In this document: positions 55,664-64,000 of the stretch, piece by piece
Layout of the letters: every line of letters begins with the position of its first letter
Position numbering within the stretch: position 1 is the first letter of the stretch
Assembly: GCF_000613245.1 (NCBI RefSeq)
Contig: NZ_HG964936.1
Span: 979,127-1,043,126 of the forward strand
Length of the DNA stretch: 64,000 nucleotides
Reading direction: 5' to 3'
From: Mycobacterium asiaticum DSM 44297
GTDB taxonomy: Bacteria; Actinomycetota; Actinomycetes; Mycobacteriales; Mycobacteriaceae
Position numbers and translations under genes: made by a program
The notes under the pieces: generated by a model
The model's input: the letters and a program-made list of their open reading frames with translations, nothing else
What the model was told of the DNA's origin: nothing
Databases searched by the model: none

Positions 55664-58074
55664 TTGGCACCCACCCCGATATTCACGACGGCACCCAGTA
55701 TGACGCCAAGATCTTGATGCACCGCCGAACCCGGCGAGTTGATCGGCAACCACACCACCCGGTCGGGCATATCGGTGACGTTGAGCGGCAGGGTGATCGA
55801 GCCGCGGTCGGTGCTGACCGTGACGGGATCACCGTGGGCGGCGCCGATCTCGGCGGCGGTGTTCGCCGACAACCGCACTTCGGGCTTGCGTGCGGTGCCG
55901 GCCAGGTGCGGTTCACCGTCCTGTCCGCGACCGGCGTCCAGCAGCAACCGCCAGCCGGTCAGCACCGCCTCACCGGCGCCCGGTTTGGCCGGCGCCGCCG
56001 CCTCGGCCGTCGGGCCGGCCGGGTGTTTGCCGTCCCAGGTGCCCAAGGCCGAAAGCTCCTCGCGGGCGGATTCGACTGAGGCGCAACCCAGATACACGCC
56101 CATCTCGTCGGCCAGCGTGTCGAGCACGCGGTGGTCGGACTGGCTGGCCTGCAGGGTGGTGCCATGAAAAGCGGGTTCGAAGCCGCGATAGCGGCCCTCC
56201 CAGTTGACGAAAGCGCCCGACTTCTGCGTGGTGGGCGCAACCGGGAACACCACGTCGGCCCGCTCGGTGACAGCGCTGTGCCGCAGTTCGAGGCTGACCA
56301 CGAACGGCGCGGTGTCCAGCGCGGCCAGCACCGCGTCCGGATCGGCGAAGTCGCCGGGTTCGATGCCGCCGACCAGCAGCGCGCCGAGCGTTCCGTCGAT
56401 GGCCGCGGCCAGGATGCCGTCCGTGTCACGTCCTGCCGCAGTAGGCAATTCGTCGACGTGCCACGCCGCGGCGACCTGCGAGCGAGCCGCCTCGTCGGCG
56501 GCGGGACGGCCACCGGGCAACAGCCCCGGCAGGGCACCTGCTTCCAGTGCACCGCGCTCGCCGGCGCGTCGCGGCACCCAGGTCAACCGTGCCCCGGTGG
56601 TGTCGGCCAGCCTCGCCGCGGCGGAGAAGCCGCCGGGCACCGTGGCCAGGCGTTCGCCGACCATGATCACCGCGCCCGGGGTGCTGAGCAGGTCCCCGAT
56701 TTCCCCGGTCGCCAGCCCGTCCAATGTGGACGGCTCGGCACCCGGAGCGGTCTGCAGCAACCGGCCGGACATCTTCGTCAGCCCACGACTTGCGAACGGA
56801 GCGATCGCATACACCGGAAGGTTGTTCTTGCGTGCGGCCTTGCGCAGCCGCAGGAAAACGATCGGCGATTCCTCTTCCGGCTCGAAGCCGACCAGCAGGA
56901 CGACCGGCGCCGTCTCCAGGTCGGAGTAGCTGACGCTGACCGGGCGACCGGCAATGCGTGCCGCCAGGAAATCGGCCTCCTCGGCCGAGGAGGGACGGGC
57001 CCGGAAGTCGATGTCGTTGGTGTCCAGCACAATTCGGGCAAACTTGGCGTAAGCGTAGGCGTCCTCCCAGGTGACCCGGCCACCAACCAGCACGCCGGTG
57101 CGTCCGCGGGCCGCCTCGAGTCCCTGCGTCGCCGCCACGATCGCGTGCGCCCACGACGCCGGCGCCAGCTCGCCGGCCGAGTCCCGGATCAGAGGCGTGG
57201 TGATCACATCCGGCTGGGTCGCGTAGGTGAAGGCCCACCGGCCCTTGTCGCAGTTCCACTCCTCGTTGACCTCGGGGTCATCACCGGCCAGTCGGCGCGT
57301 CACCTTGCCGCGGCGGTGGTCGGTGCGCTGCGCACATCCGGACGCACAGTGCTCGCACACACTCGGGCTGGACACCAGGTCGAACGGCCGGGCCCGGAAT
57401 CGGTACGCGGTGCCCGTCAGCGCGCCTACCGGGCAGACCTGGACGGTGTTGCCGGAGAAGTAGGACTCGAAGGGCTCGTTGGCATAGATGCCGACCTGCT
57501 GCAGCGCGCCCCGCTCCTGCATGTCGATGAACGTGTCGCCGGCGATTTGGTTGGCGAACCGGGTGCAGCGGGCGCAAAGGATGCAACGCTCCCGGTCCAG
57601 CAGTACCTGCGAGGAGATGTTGATCGGCTTGGCGAAGGTGCGCTTGGGGTCGGTGAAGCGAGATTCGGCGCGGCCGTTGGACATTGCCTGGTTCTGTAGG
57701 GGGCATTCGCCGCCCTTGTCGCACATCGGGCAGTCCAACGGGTGGTTGATCAGCAGCAGTTCCATCACGCCGTGCTGGGCCTTGTCCGCGGCCGCCGAGG
57801 TGAGCTGGGTTCGCACCACCATGTCGTCGGTGCACACGGTGGTGCAGGATGCCAGCGGCTTGCGCTGGCCCTCCACCTCGACCAGGCACTGCCGGCAGGC
57901 GCCGACCGGGTCGAGCAGCGGGTGGTCGCAGAACCGGGGGATCTGGATGCCCATCAACTCGGCGGCGCGGATGACCAAAGTGCCCTTGGGAACGCTGATC
58001 TCGACTCCGTCGATGGTCAGCGACACCATCTCGGGCTGAGCCAAGCGGTTCTCAGCGTCAGCTGTCTGGGTCAC
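55660..58074 (-). CDS. nuoG: NADH-quinone oxidoreductase subunit G
   Basis: The 804-residue large iron-sulfur subunit of the NADH-oxidising arm. N-terminal 2Fe-2S ('[21 protein letters not shown]') and 4Fe-4S ligands ('[13 protein letters not shown]', '[10 protein letters not shown]') are followed by a molybdopterin-oxidoreductase-like domain without a visible active cofactor site; 'CEHCASGC' could hold the extra N7-type cluster. GTG 58074 overlaps the nuoF stop as GTGA. In M. tuberculosis NuoG is a reported anti-apoptosis factor. Confidence 0.95.
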   Translation of the reverse strand: MTQTADAENRLAQPEMVSLTIDGVEISVPKGTLVIRAAELMGIQIPRFCDHPLLDPVGACRQCLVEVEGQRKPLASCTTVCTDDMVVRTQLTSAAADKAQHGVMELLLINHPLDCPMCDKGGECPLQNQAMSNGRAESRFTDPKRTFAKPINISSQVLLDRERCILCARCTRFANQIAGDTFIDMQERGALQQVGIYANEPFESYFSGNTVQVCPVGALTGTAYRFRARPFDLVSSPSVCEHCASGCAQRTDHRRGKVTRRLAGDDPEVNEEWNCDKGRWAFTYATQPDVITTPLIRDSAGELAPASWAHAIVAATQGLEAARGRTGVLVGGRVTWEDAYAYAKFARIVLDTNDIDFRARPSSAEEADFLAARIAGRPVSVSYSDLETAPVVLLVGFEPEEESPIVFLRLRKAARKNNLPVYAIAPFASRGLTKMSGRLLQTAPGAEPSTLDGLATGEIGDLLSTPGAVIMVGERLATVPGGFSAAARLADTTGARLTWVPRRAGERGALEAGALPGLLPGGRPAADEAARSQVAAAWHVDELPTAAGRDTDGILAAAIDGTLGALLVGGIEPGDFADPDAVLAALDTAPFVVSLELRHSAVTERADVVFPVAPTTQKSGAFVNWEGRYRGFEPAFHGTTLQASQSDHRVLDTLADEMGVYLGCASVESAREELSALGTWDGKHPAGPTAEAAAPAKPGAGEAVLTGWRLLLDAGRGQDGEPHLAGTARKPEVRLSANTAAEIGAAHGDPVTVSTDRGSITLPLNVTDMPDRVVWLPINSPGSAVHQDLGVILGAVVNIGVGAK

Positions 58075-59402
58075 GCTTTCACTCCGTCCAACGTCAGCAT
58101 GGAGTCTCGGGGGTCGAACGGGCAGCCGCCCGATTCGACGTGGGCGATGTATTCGTCTCGGAAGTGCTGGATCGACGACATCACCGGGCTGGCGGCACCG
58201 TCACCCAACGCGCAGAACGACTTTCCGAGAATCGCGTCCGAGATGTCCAGCAATTTGTCGAGGTCTTCCCGGGTGCCCCGGCCGGTTTCCAGCCGCTCGT
58301 AGATCTTGTCCAGCCAGAAGGTGCCCTCCCGGCACGGAGTGCACTTGCCGCACGATTCGTGCTTGTAGAACTCGGTCCAGCGCCGCACCGCCCGCACCAC
58401 ACAGGTGGTTTCGTCGAAGATCTCGAGCGCTTTGGTGCCCAGCATCGAGCCGACGCCGCCGACGCCCTCGTAGTCCAGCGGCACATCGAGGTGTTCGTCG
58501 GTCAGCAGCGGGGTGGAGGACCCGCCCGGTGTCCAGAACTTCAGCTTGTGGCCGGCCCGGACGCCGCCGGCGTAGTCGAGCAACTCGCGCAGCGTGATGC
58601 CCAGCGGGGCCTCGTACTGCCCGGGGTTGGTGACGTGCCCGGACAACGAATACAGCGTGAAGCCAGGCGATTTCTCGCTGCCCATGGAACGGAACCAGTC
58701 GACACCGTTGAGGATGATCGACGGGACACTGGCGATCGTCTCCACGTTGTTGATCACCGTGGGGCAGCCGTAGAGGCCCGCGACGGCCGGGAAGGGCGGC
58801 CGCAGCCGCGGCTGGCCCCGGCGGCCCTCCAGCGAGTCGAGCAGCGCGGTCTCCTCGCCGCAGATGTATGCCCCGGCACCCGCGTGCACCACCAGCTCCA
58901 GGTTGAAGCCGGAGCCGCCGATGTCGCGGCCCAGGTAGCCGGCGGCGTAAGCCTCGGCGACGGCGTTCTGCAGCCGACGCAGCACCGGCACCACCTCACC
59001 ACGCACGTAGATGAAGGCATGGCTGGCCCGGATCGCATAGGACGCGATGATGACGCCCTCGACGAGCACATGCGGTGTCGCCAGCATCAACGGAATGTCT
59101 TTGCACGTACCGGGTTCGGACTCATCGGCGTTGACCACCAGATAATGCGGTTTGGCCGCCGGCCCGGTGTCGCCCTGGGGGATGAACGACCACTTGGTCC
59201 CGGTGGAGAAGCCGGCACCACCCCGGCCGCGCAGCCCGGAGTCCTTGACCGTGCCGATCACGTCGTCGGGTTTCATGGTCAGGGCCTTCTTCATGGCCCG
59301 GTAGCCGTCGTAGCGTTCGTAGGTCGCCAGCGACCACGATTCGGGGTCATCCCAGTAGCGGCTGATGACCGGTGTCAGTGGGGTGGCGGGGGCGCTAGTC
59401 AT
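58071..59402 (-). CDS. nuoF: NADH-quinone oxidoreductase subunit F
   Basis: The 443-residue NADH-binding subunit with FMN and one 4Fe-4S cluster. '[16 protein letters not shown]' (NADH), '[12 protein letters not shown]' (FMN), '[15 protein letters not shown]' and '[11 protein letters not shown]' (cluster ligands) are all present. ATG 59402 overlaps the nuoE stop by 8 bases; the upstream open frame is within nuoE. Confidence 0.95.
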   Translation of the reverse strand: MTSAPATPLTPVISRYWDDPESWSLATYERYDGYRAMKKALTMKPDDVIGTVKDSGLRGRGGAGFSTGTKWSFIPQGDTGPAAKPHYLVVNADESEPGTCKDIPLMLATPHVLVEGVIIASYAIRASHAFIYVRGEVVPVLRRLQNAVAEAYAAGYLGRDIGGSGFNLELVVHAGAGAYICGEETALLDSLEGRRGQPRLRPPFPAVAGLYGCPTVINNVETIASVPSIILNGVDWFRSMGSEKSPGFTLYSLSGHVTNPGQYEAPLGITLRELLDYAGGVRAGHKLKFWTPGGSSTPLLTDEHLDVPLDYEGVGGVGSMLGTKALEIFDETTCVVRAVRRWTEFYKHESCGKCTPCREGTFWLDKIYERLETGRGTREDLDKLLDISDAILGKSFCALGDGAASPVMSSIQHFRDEYIAHVESGGCPFDPRDSMLTLDGVKA

Positions 59403-60171
59403 CGGTGGTCCCTGGGGCTTCGGGTGCCTGCATTCCGTTCTCCTTGGCCACCCGCAGTCCGGCCAGCGTGGCTGCACCGGCACCGCCCTGGCCTTCGTCG
59501 GGGCGCTGGTCGGGCAGGCCGGCCAGAATGCGCGACGTTTCCCGGAACTTGCACAGTGGGGCGCCTCGGGTGGGGGACAACGGCTCGCCAGACCGCAGCG
59601 AGTCGACGAGTTCGCGGGCCGACGCGGGAGTCTGGTTGTCGTAGAACTCCCAGTTGACCATCACCACGGGCGCGTAGTCACAGGCCGCATTGCACTCGAT
59701 GTGCTGCAGGGTGACCGTGCCGTCTTCGGTGGTCTCGTCGTTCCCGATTCCCAAATATTGCTTGAGGTCGGTGAATATCGCGTCGCCGCCCATCACCGCG
59801 CACAGCGTGTTGGTGCACACGCCGACCAGGTAGTCGCCGGTGGGTCCGCGCCGGTACATCGTGTAGAAGCTGGCCACCGCGGAGACCTCGGCACCGGTCA
59901 ATCCCAGTTGCTCGGAACAGAATTCGAGTCCGGCGGGGGTGAGGTAGGAGTCCTCGCCCTGCACCAGGTGCAGCAATGGCAGCAGCGCCGAACGGCTGTT
60001 GGGGTATTTGGCGATGATCTCCTTGGCCTCGACTTCGAGCCGGGCCCGCACCTCGGCCGGATACGACTGCGGCGCACCCTCGACCACGAACTGGTTGGGC
60101 TCCTCGGGCGGGGGACCGAGTCGCAGGAAGACCCGCTCTCCGTTGCTGCTACCGACTTTCGGAACGGTCAT
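59395..60171 (-). CDS. nuoE: NADH-quinone oxidoreductase subunit E
   Basis: A 258-residue thioredoxin-like subunit with a 2Fe-2S cluster (N1a). Ligands lie in 'CTNTLC' and 'CNAACDY'. A C-terminal stretch of ~35 residues is rich in Gly, Ala and Pro. ATG 60171 overlaps nuoD's stop (ATGA). Confidence 0.94.
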   Translation of the reverse strand: MTVPKVGSSNGERVFLRLGPPPEEPNQFVVEGAPQSYPAEVRARLEVEAKEIIAKYPNSRSALLPLLHLVQGEDSYLTPAGLEFCSEQLGLTGAEVSAVASFYTMYRRGPTGDYLVGVCTNTLCAVMGGDAIFTDLKQYLGIGNDETTEDGTVTLQHIECNAACDYAPVVMVNWEFYDNQTPASARELVDSLRSGEPLSPTRGAPLCKFRETSRILAGLPDQRPDEGQGGAGAATLAGLRVAKENGMQAPEAPGTTDD

Positions 60172-61499
60172 CGGTCCACTCCGCCCATGACCGGATCGAT
60201 GCTGGCGACCGCGGTGATCAGGTCGGCGACCATGCCACCCTCGCACATCGCCGCGACCGATTGCAGATTGGTGAAAGAGGGGTCCCGGTAGTGCACGCGG
60301 TAGGGGCGGGTGCCACCATCACTGACCATGTGCACGCCGAGCTCCCCGCGGGGCGACTCGACCGACACGTAAACCTGACCGGCCGGGACCCGGATGCCCT
60401 CGGTAACCAGCTTGAAGTGGTGAATCAGCGCTTCCATCGAGCTGCCCATGATCTTGGCGATGTGCTCCGGCGAGTTACCCATGCCGTCGGGGCCCACGTA
60501 AAGGTCAGCGGGCCAAGCAATTTTGCGGTCCTCGACCATGGTCGGGCCCGGCCGCAACTTGTCCAAACACTGTTCGATGATCTTGATCGACTCCCACATC
60601 TCTTTGACCCGAATGATGTACCGCCCGTAGGCATCACAATTGTCATCGGTTATGACGTCGAACTCGTAGTTCTCGTAGCCGCAGTAGGGTTCGCTCTTGC
60701 GCAGGTCGTGCGGCAGGCCGGTGGCGCGCAGGATGGGGCCAGTGATGCCCAGCGCCATGCAACCGGTCAGGTCCAGGTATCCGACACCCTCGGTGCGGGC
60801 CTTCCAGATCGCGTTCTCGTTGAGCAGTTCGCCCATCTGACGCAACGGAACCCGCAGCTCCTTCAACGCTGCGGCGATATCGTCGACCCCGTTGGGTGGC
60901 AGGTCCTGGGCCAGTCCGCCGGGACGGATGTAGGCGCTGTTCATCCGCAGGCCGGTGATCTTCTCGAACAGGGTCAGGACGATCTCGCGGGCGCGGAAGC
61001 CCACGAACATCGGTGTCATGGCACCCAGTTCCATGCCGCCGGTGGCCAGCGCGACCAGGTGTGAAGAAATCCGGTTGAGCTCCATCATCATCACCCGGAT
61101 AACGTTGACCCGCTCCGGGATCTCATCGGTGATGCCGAGCAGTTTCTCCACGCCGAGGCAGTACGCCGTCTCGTTGAAAAACGGTGCCAGGTAATCCATC
61201 CGGGTGACGAACGTGACGCCCTGAGTCCAGTACCGATACTCGAGGTTCTTCTCGATGCCGGTGTGCAGGTAGCCGATTCCGCAGCGTACTTCGGTGACCG
61301 TCTCGCCCTCGATCTCCAGGATCAGCCGCAACACACCGTGGGTGGAGGGGTGTTGCGGCCCCATGTTCACGACGATGCGCTCACCGGGGTCGGCGTTGCG
61401 GGCGGCGTCGACGACCTTGTCCCAGTCCTGGCCGCCGGCAACCACAAGCGTCTCTGGAGCGCCGGCGCCGTCGTGCGCCGTGCTGGTGGATGTGCTCAT
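60168..61499 (-). CDS. nuoD: NADH-quinone oxidoreductase subunit D
   Basis: The 443-residue 49-kDa-type subunit at the quinone site. '[22 protein letters not shown]' carries the His residues close to bound quinone, '[12 protein letters not shown]' and '[11 protein letters not shown]' are typical, and '[35 protein letters not shown]' ends it. Start ATG 61499 shares a base with the nuoC stop (TGATG). Confidence 0.95.
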   Translation of the reverse strand: MSTSTSTAHDGAGAPETLVVAGGQDWDKVVDAARNADPGERIVVNMGPQHPSTHGVLRLILEIEGETVTEVRCGIGYLHTGIEKNLEYRYWTQGVTFVTRMDYLAPFFNETAYCLGVEKLLGITDEIPERVNVIRVMMMELNRISSHLVALATGGMELGAMTPMFVGFRAREIVLTLFEKITGLRMNSAYIRPGGLAQDLPPNGVDDIAAALKELRVPLRQMGELLNENAIWKARTEGVGYLDLTGCMALGITGPILRATGLPHDLRKSEPYCGYENYEFDVITDDNCDAYGRYIIRVKEMWESIKIIEQCLDKLRPGPTMVEDRKIAWPADLYVGPDGMGNSPEHIAKIMGSSMEALIHHFKLVTEGIRVPAGQVYVSVESPRGELGVHMVSDGGTRPYRVHYRDPSFTNLQSVAAMCEGGMVADLITAVASIDPVMGGVDR

Positions 61500-62227
61500 C
61501 AGTTATAGCCCCTGCGCTCATCGGGTGGGGGAATCTGCGCGCCCTTGTACTCGACCGGGATACCGCCCAGCGGGTAGTCCTTGCGCTGTGGGTGGCCCTG
61601 CCAGTCGTCGGGCATTTCAATCCGGGTCAGCGACGGATGTCCGTCGAAGACGATCCCGAAAAAGTCGTAGGTCTCCCGCTCGTGCCAGTCGTTGGTCGGG
61701 TAGACGTTGAACAGCGAGGGGATGTGCGGGTCGCTGTCTGGCGCAGACACTTCCAGCCGCACCCGGCGATTGTGGGTGATCGACCGCAGTGGGTATACGG
61801 CATGCAGTTCGCGCCCGGTCTCGTTCGGGTAATGCACGCCGCTGACACCCAGGCACAACTCGAACCGCAGCTCGGGTTCGTCGCGCAGCCGCTGGGCGAC
61901 CTGCGGTAGCAAGTCTCGACGCACATGCAGGCTCAGTTCGTCGCGGTAGACCACAACTTTCTCGATCGCCTCGTTGAAGTCGATGCCCTCCCGGTCCAAT
62001 GCCTCGGCCAGCCGGTCGGCGATGTCGTCGAAGTAGCTGCCGTAGGGCCGCGGACTCTCGCCGGGCAGCGCGATCTCGCGCACCAGCCGCCCGTAGCCGG
62101 AGGTGTCCCCGGTGCCGCGAACACCGAACATGCCGCGGCGGACGCTGATCACTTCCTGGCCTTCGGGTGGGACGTCCGCCCCCGGGGTCAGGGTCGCACC
62201 CTGCGGGTCTTTGTCCGGTGAACTCAT
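61499..62227 (-). CDS. nuoC: NADH-quinone oxidoreductase subunit C
   Basis: The 242-residue 30-kDa-type subunit of the hydrophilic arm. '[28 protein letters not shown]' is the family signature, then '[15 protein letters not shown]'. The ~80-residue N-terminal extension is usual in mycobacteria. ATG 62227 overlaps the nuoB stop (ATGA). Confidence 0.94.
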   Translation of the reverse strand: MSSPDKDPQGATLTPGADVPPEGQEVISVRRGMFGVRGTGDTSGYGRLVREIALPGESPRPYGSYFDDIADRLAEALDREGIDFNEAIEKVVVYRDELSLHVRRDLLPQVAQRLRDEPELRFELCLGVSGVHYPNETGRELHAVYPLRSITHNRRVRLEVSAPDSDPHIPSLFNVYPTNDWHERETYDFFGIVFDGHPSLTRIEMPDDWQGHPQRKDYPLGGIPVEYKGAQIPPPDERRGYN

Positions 62228-62778
62228 CGCAGCAGACCGCGCATCTCGATGGTGGGGCGGGCGGCCATGGCCGCTTCCTCCGCCTCGGCGATGGCGCGTT
62301 CCCGGTTGACGCCCAGCGGCATCTCCTGAATCTTCTCGTGCAGCTTCAGGATTGCGTACAGCAGCATCTCGGGCCGCGGTGGGCAGCCAGGCAAGTAGAT
62401 GTCCACCGGCACCACGTGGTCGACGCCCTGCACGATCGCGTAGTTGTTGAACATTCCGCCGGAGGAGGCGCACACGCCCATCGCCAGAACCCATTTCGGT
62501 TCAGCCATCTGGTCGTAGATCTGCCGCAGTACCGGCGCCATCTTCTGGCTGACCCGGCCCGCGACGATCATCAGGTCCGCCTGTCGCGGCGTCGCCGAGA
62601 ACCGCTCCATTCCGAATCGGGCGATGTCGAACCTCGGGCCCGCCGTCGCCATCATCTCGATTGCGCAGCAGGCCAAGCCAAAGGTCGCCGGCCACAGCGA
62701 GTTCTTACGCACATAGCCCGCAACCTTCTCGACCGTCGACAGCAGAATTCCGCCGGGCAGCTGTTCTTCCAGTCCCAC
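62224..62778 (-). CDS. nuoB: NADH-quinone oxidoreductase subunit B
   Basis: The 184-residue subunit carrying the terminal 4Fe-4S cluster N2 that reduces quinone. Ligands: the tandem Cys of '[12 protein letters not shown]', Cys in '[11 protein letters not shown]' and 'PGCPPRPE'. GTG 62778 lies 8 bases after nuoA and is preceded by AGGTAGGACG. Confidence 0.95.
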   Translation of the reverse strand: MGLEEQLPGGILLSTVEKVAGYVRKNSLWPATFGLACCAIEMMATAGPRFDIARFGMERFSATPRQADLMIVAGRVSQKMAPVLRQIYDQMAEPKWVLAMGVCASSGGMFNNYAIVQGVDHVVPVDIYLPGCPPRPEMLLYAILKLHEKIQEMPLGVNRERAIAEAEEAAMAARPTIEMRGLLR

Positions 62779-62786
62779 GTCCTACC

Positions 62787-63164
62787 TCAATCCCATGTCA
62801 GGCCACCGCGGCGCCACACGTATGCGTAGGCCACGAACACCGTGAGCATGAATATGACCATCTCGACAAGCGCGAACGTTCCGAGGTAGTCGAAACTGAC
62901 CGCCCACGGATAGAGGAACACAATTTCGATGTCGAAAACGATGAATAACATTGCGGTCAGGTAATACTTCACCGGGAAGCGCTGCCCGCTTGGGGCCTTC
63001 GGGCCGCTGAACCCGGTTTCAGTGGGTTCTATCCCACATTCGTAGGCCTCCAGCTTCGCCCGGTTGAACCGGGTCGGGCCCGTGATGCTCGCCAGGATCA
63101 CCGAGCCCACGGCAAAGGCTGCAGCAATGCCGGCAAGCACCAATATGGGTATGTAGACGTTCAA
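62787..63164 (-). CDS. nuoA: NADH-quinone oxidoreductase subunit A
   Basis: The first nuo gene: a 125-residue, three-helix membrane subunit. 'AYECGIEP' (with the exposed loop Cys) and 'YYLTAMLFIVFDIEIVFLYPWAV' are diagnostic. The start is TTG 63164 (LNVYIPILVLAG), preceded by GGAGCAGAGCGAG and matching known NuoA starts; the frame is open to 63311 but the extra 49 residues do not fit the family. Confidence 0.9.
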   Translation of the reverse strand: MNVYIPILVLAGIAAAFAVGSVILASITGPTRFNRAKLEAYECGIEPTETGFSGPKAPSGQRFPVKYYLTAMLFIVFDIEIVFLYPWAVSFDYLGTFALVEMVIFMLTVFVAYAYVWRRGGLTWD

Positions 63165-63485
63165 CTCGCTCTGCTCCGTCGTATGGGCCGCCAGCAGCGG
63201 CCAGGCGGTGACCGGGCTGTGTGACGGACCGGGCTTGTGGGCCGCCACAGTGACCTTCAACATAGTCGCGCGACGGCCGGACCACATGCCCGGGGTCAAG
63301 CTCATAGACACCGGGGATGGTTAGGGACGCGAAGCACGTGGCAAACGGTGGCCGCGGGAGAAATATCATGTGATCCGTGCGACGGCCAGACGGGCGGAGC
63401 GCTTGTTGTTACTCTTAGCGTGGGTAACTGCGCGGATCTTGCGAGGTCAGCGCGGACGCGCCAGCCGATCTGGGAGGACAGGGTT
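63165..63485. other. 321-bp divergent gap between nuoA and PPE52
   Basis: Must hold promoters for the nuo operon (minus) and the PPE gene (plus). TATGTT on the minus strand (63264-63259) could be a nuo -10 box giving a ~90-base leader. TACTCT at 63410-63415 is a weak plus-strand -10. No small gene or clear operator was seen. Confidence 0.4.
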
Positions 63486-64000
63486 GTGAGTTTCTTTACG
63501 CTGCCGCCAGAGATCAATTCCCTGCGCATGTTCCTAGGTGCGGGTAGCGCCCCGATGCTGGAGGCAGCCGCAGCCTGGGATGGGCTCGCCGCGGAGCTGG
63601 GGACTGCCGCCGAGGCGTTCGGATCAGTGATCTCCACGTTGGCGAGCCAGGCTTGGCAGGGCCCGGCGGCTCAAGCGATGGCTGCGGCGGCGGCTCCATA
63701 CGCGGGCTGGCTGAGCGCGGCCGCGTCGCAGTCCTTCGGGGCGGCTGGGCAGGCGCGCGCGGTGGTCAGCGCGTTCGAAGCGGCCCGAGCGGCCACCGTT
63801 CATCCGGGTGCGGTCGACGCCAACCGCAACGCATTCGTGCAACTGGTCATGTCGAATCTGTTCGGTCAGAATGCGCCACTGATTGCGCTGGCCGAGAGCA
63901 TCTATGAGGAAATGTGGGCCGCGGACGTATCGGCGATGGCGGGCTATTACGCGAACGCGGCCGCCGCCGCCGCGCAGGTGGTGCCGTGGCAGAGCGTGTT
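63486..64000 (+). CDS. PPE52: PPE family protein, PPE52-like (cut by window edge)
   Basis: Only the first 171 residues are present. Pro-Pro-Glu at residues 7-9, '[21 protein letters not shown]' and '[28 protein letters not shown]' mark a full PPE domain, closely like PPE53 in this window. The start is GTG 63486 behind GGGAGGACAGG. The C-terminal type (SVP, MPTR or other) is beyond the edge. Position next to nuoA equals PPE52 (Rv3144c) of M. tuberculosis. Confidence 0.85.
   Translation, partial: MSFFTLPPEINSLRMFLGAGSAPMLEAAAAWDGLAAELGTAAEAFGSVISTLASQAWQGPAAQAMAAAAAPYAGWLSAAASQSFGAAGQARAVVSAFEAARAATVHPGAVDANRNAFVQLVMSNLFGQNAPLIALAESIYEEMWAADVSAMAGYYANAAAAAAQVVPWQSV

Noticed and set aside
56131..57699. 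522-codon plus-strand open frame opposite nuoG
   Set aside because: Antisense shadow; Gly/Arg-rich with no motif, while nuoG is complete on the other strand.
58140..59657. 505-codon plus-strand open frame opposite nuoF and nuoE
   Set aside because: Antisense shadow spanning two real genes; no domain recognised.
63165..63311. 49-residue N-terminal extension of NuoA
   Set aside because: NuoA homologues begin at the NVYIPILVL sequence; TTG 63164 has its own ribosome site.

Overview
The window is GC-rich actinobacterial chromosome and almost certainly a slow-growing, non-tuberculous mycobacterium. The signs are two PPE genes (one with long MPTR pentapeptide arrays), a complete 14-gene nuo operon, a MoxR/DUF58 cluster, a REP13E12-type HNH gene with a mycobacterial SOS box, many TetR, SDR and FAD genes, and frequent GTG/TTG starts with ATGA/GTGA overlaps. 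From about 31.6 kb to the right end the gene order matches, from memory, the M. tuberculosis Rv3144c-Rv3171c region inverted: PPE52, nuoA-N, PPE53, Rv3162c-Rv3167c with moxR3, Rv3168, Rv3169, aofH, hpx. The differences are an extra REP13E12/HNH gene, an extra SDR, an extra F420-type oxidoreductase, and no Rv3160c/Rv3161c.

Left part, accessory metabolism and stress signalling (1-31.6 kb). A truncated aldehyde dehydrogenase faces an AraC regulator, which is followed by an FAD monooxygenase and a methyltransferase. Next comes an operon of a small membrane protein with a styrene-oxide-isomerase/HabA-like signature, UbiX and UbiD, then rtcB and the initiator tRNA. A TetR-controlled SDR / small membrane protein / P450 operon follows. 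At 11.5-21 kb lie a SigF-family sigma factor, a Tat-type bicovalent flavin oxidase, a DUF1345 protein, a frameshifted SnoaL-like gene, an MFS transporter, a 1371-residue hybrid kinase/SpoIIE phosphatase/RsbW-like protein, and a STAS anti-anti-sigma factor. SigF-type promoter matches (GTTT-N16-GGGTAA and GGTT-N16-GGGTAA) precede both the sigma gene and the hybrid kinase, which suggests one partner-switching circuit.

Sulfate uptake (21.2-24.1 kb). subI-cysT-cysW is preceded by an apparently leaderless 18-codon ORF ending Arg-Cys-Cys-Arg, matching the known mycobacterial cysteine-responsive attenuator. The operon lacks the expected cysA. Beyond it are a cupin dioxygenase and a divergent GntR, an SDR and acetoacetate-decarboxylase-like protein, a K+/H+ antiporter with a TrkA-type partner, and a Tat-type amine oxidase.

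Right part, core region (31.6-64 kb). hpx and aofH converge. An LLM oxidoreductase, Rv3169- and Rv3168-like genes and a divergent TetR follow, with a good 19-bp operator between the last two. After the SOS-box-controlled HNH gene come the MoxR3/DUF58 membrane cluster, a 1075-residue PPE protein with an internal duplication, the nuoN-to-nuoA operon on the minus strand, and the start of a second PPE gene. The two PPE genes are direct repeats flanking complex I.

Protein identities rest on motifs and remembered family sequences; no database search was run.
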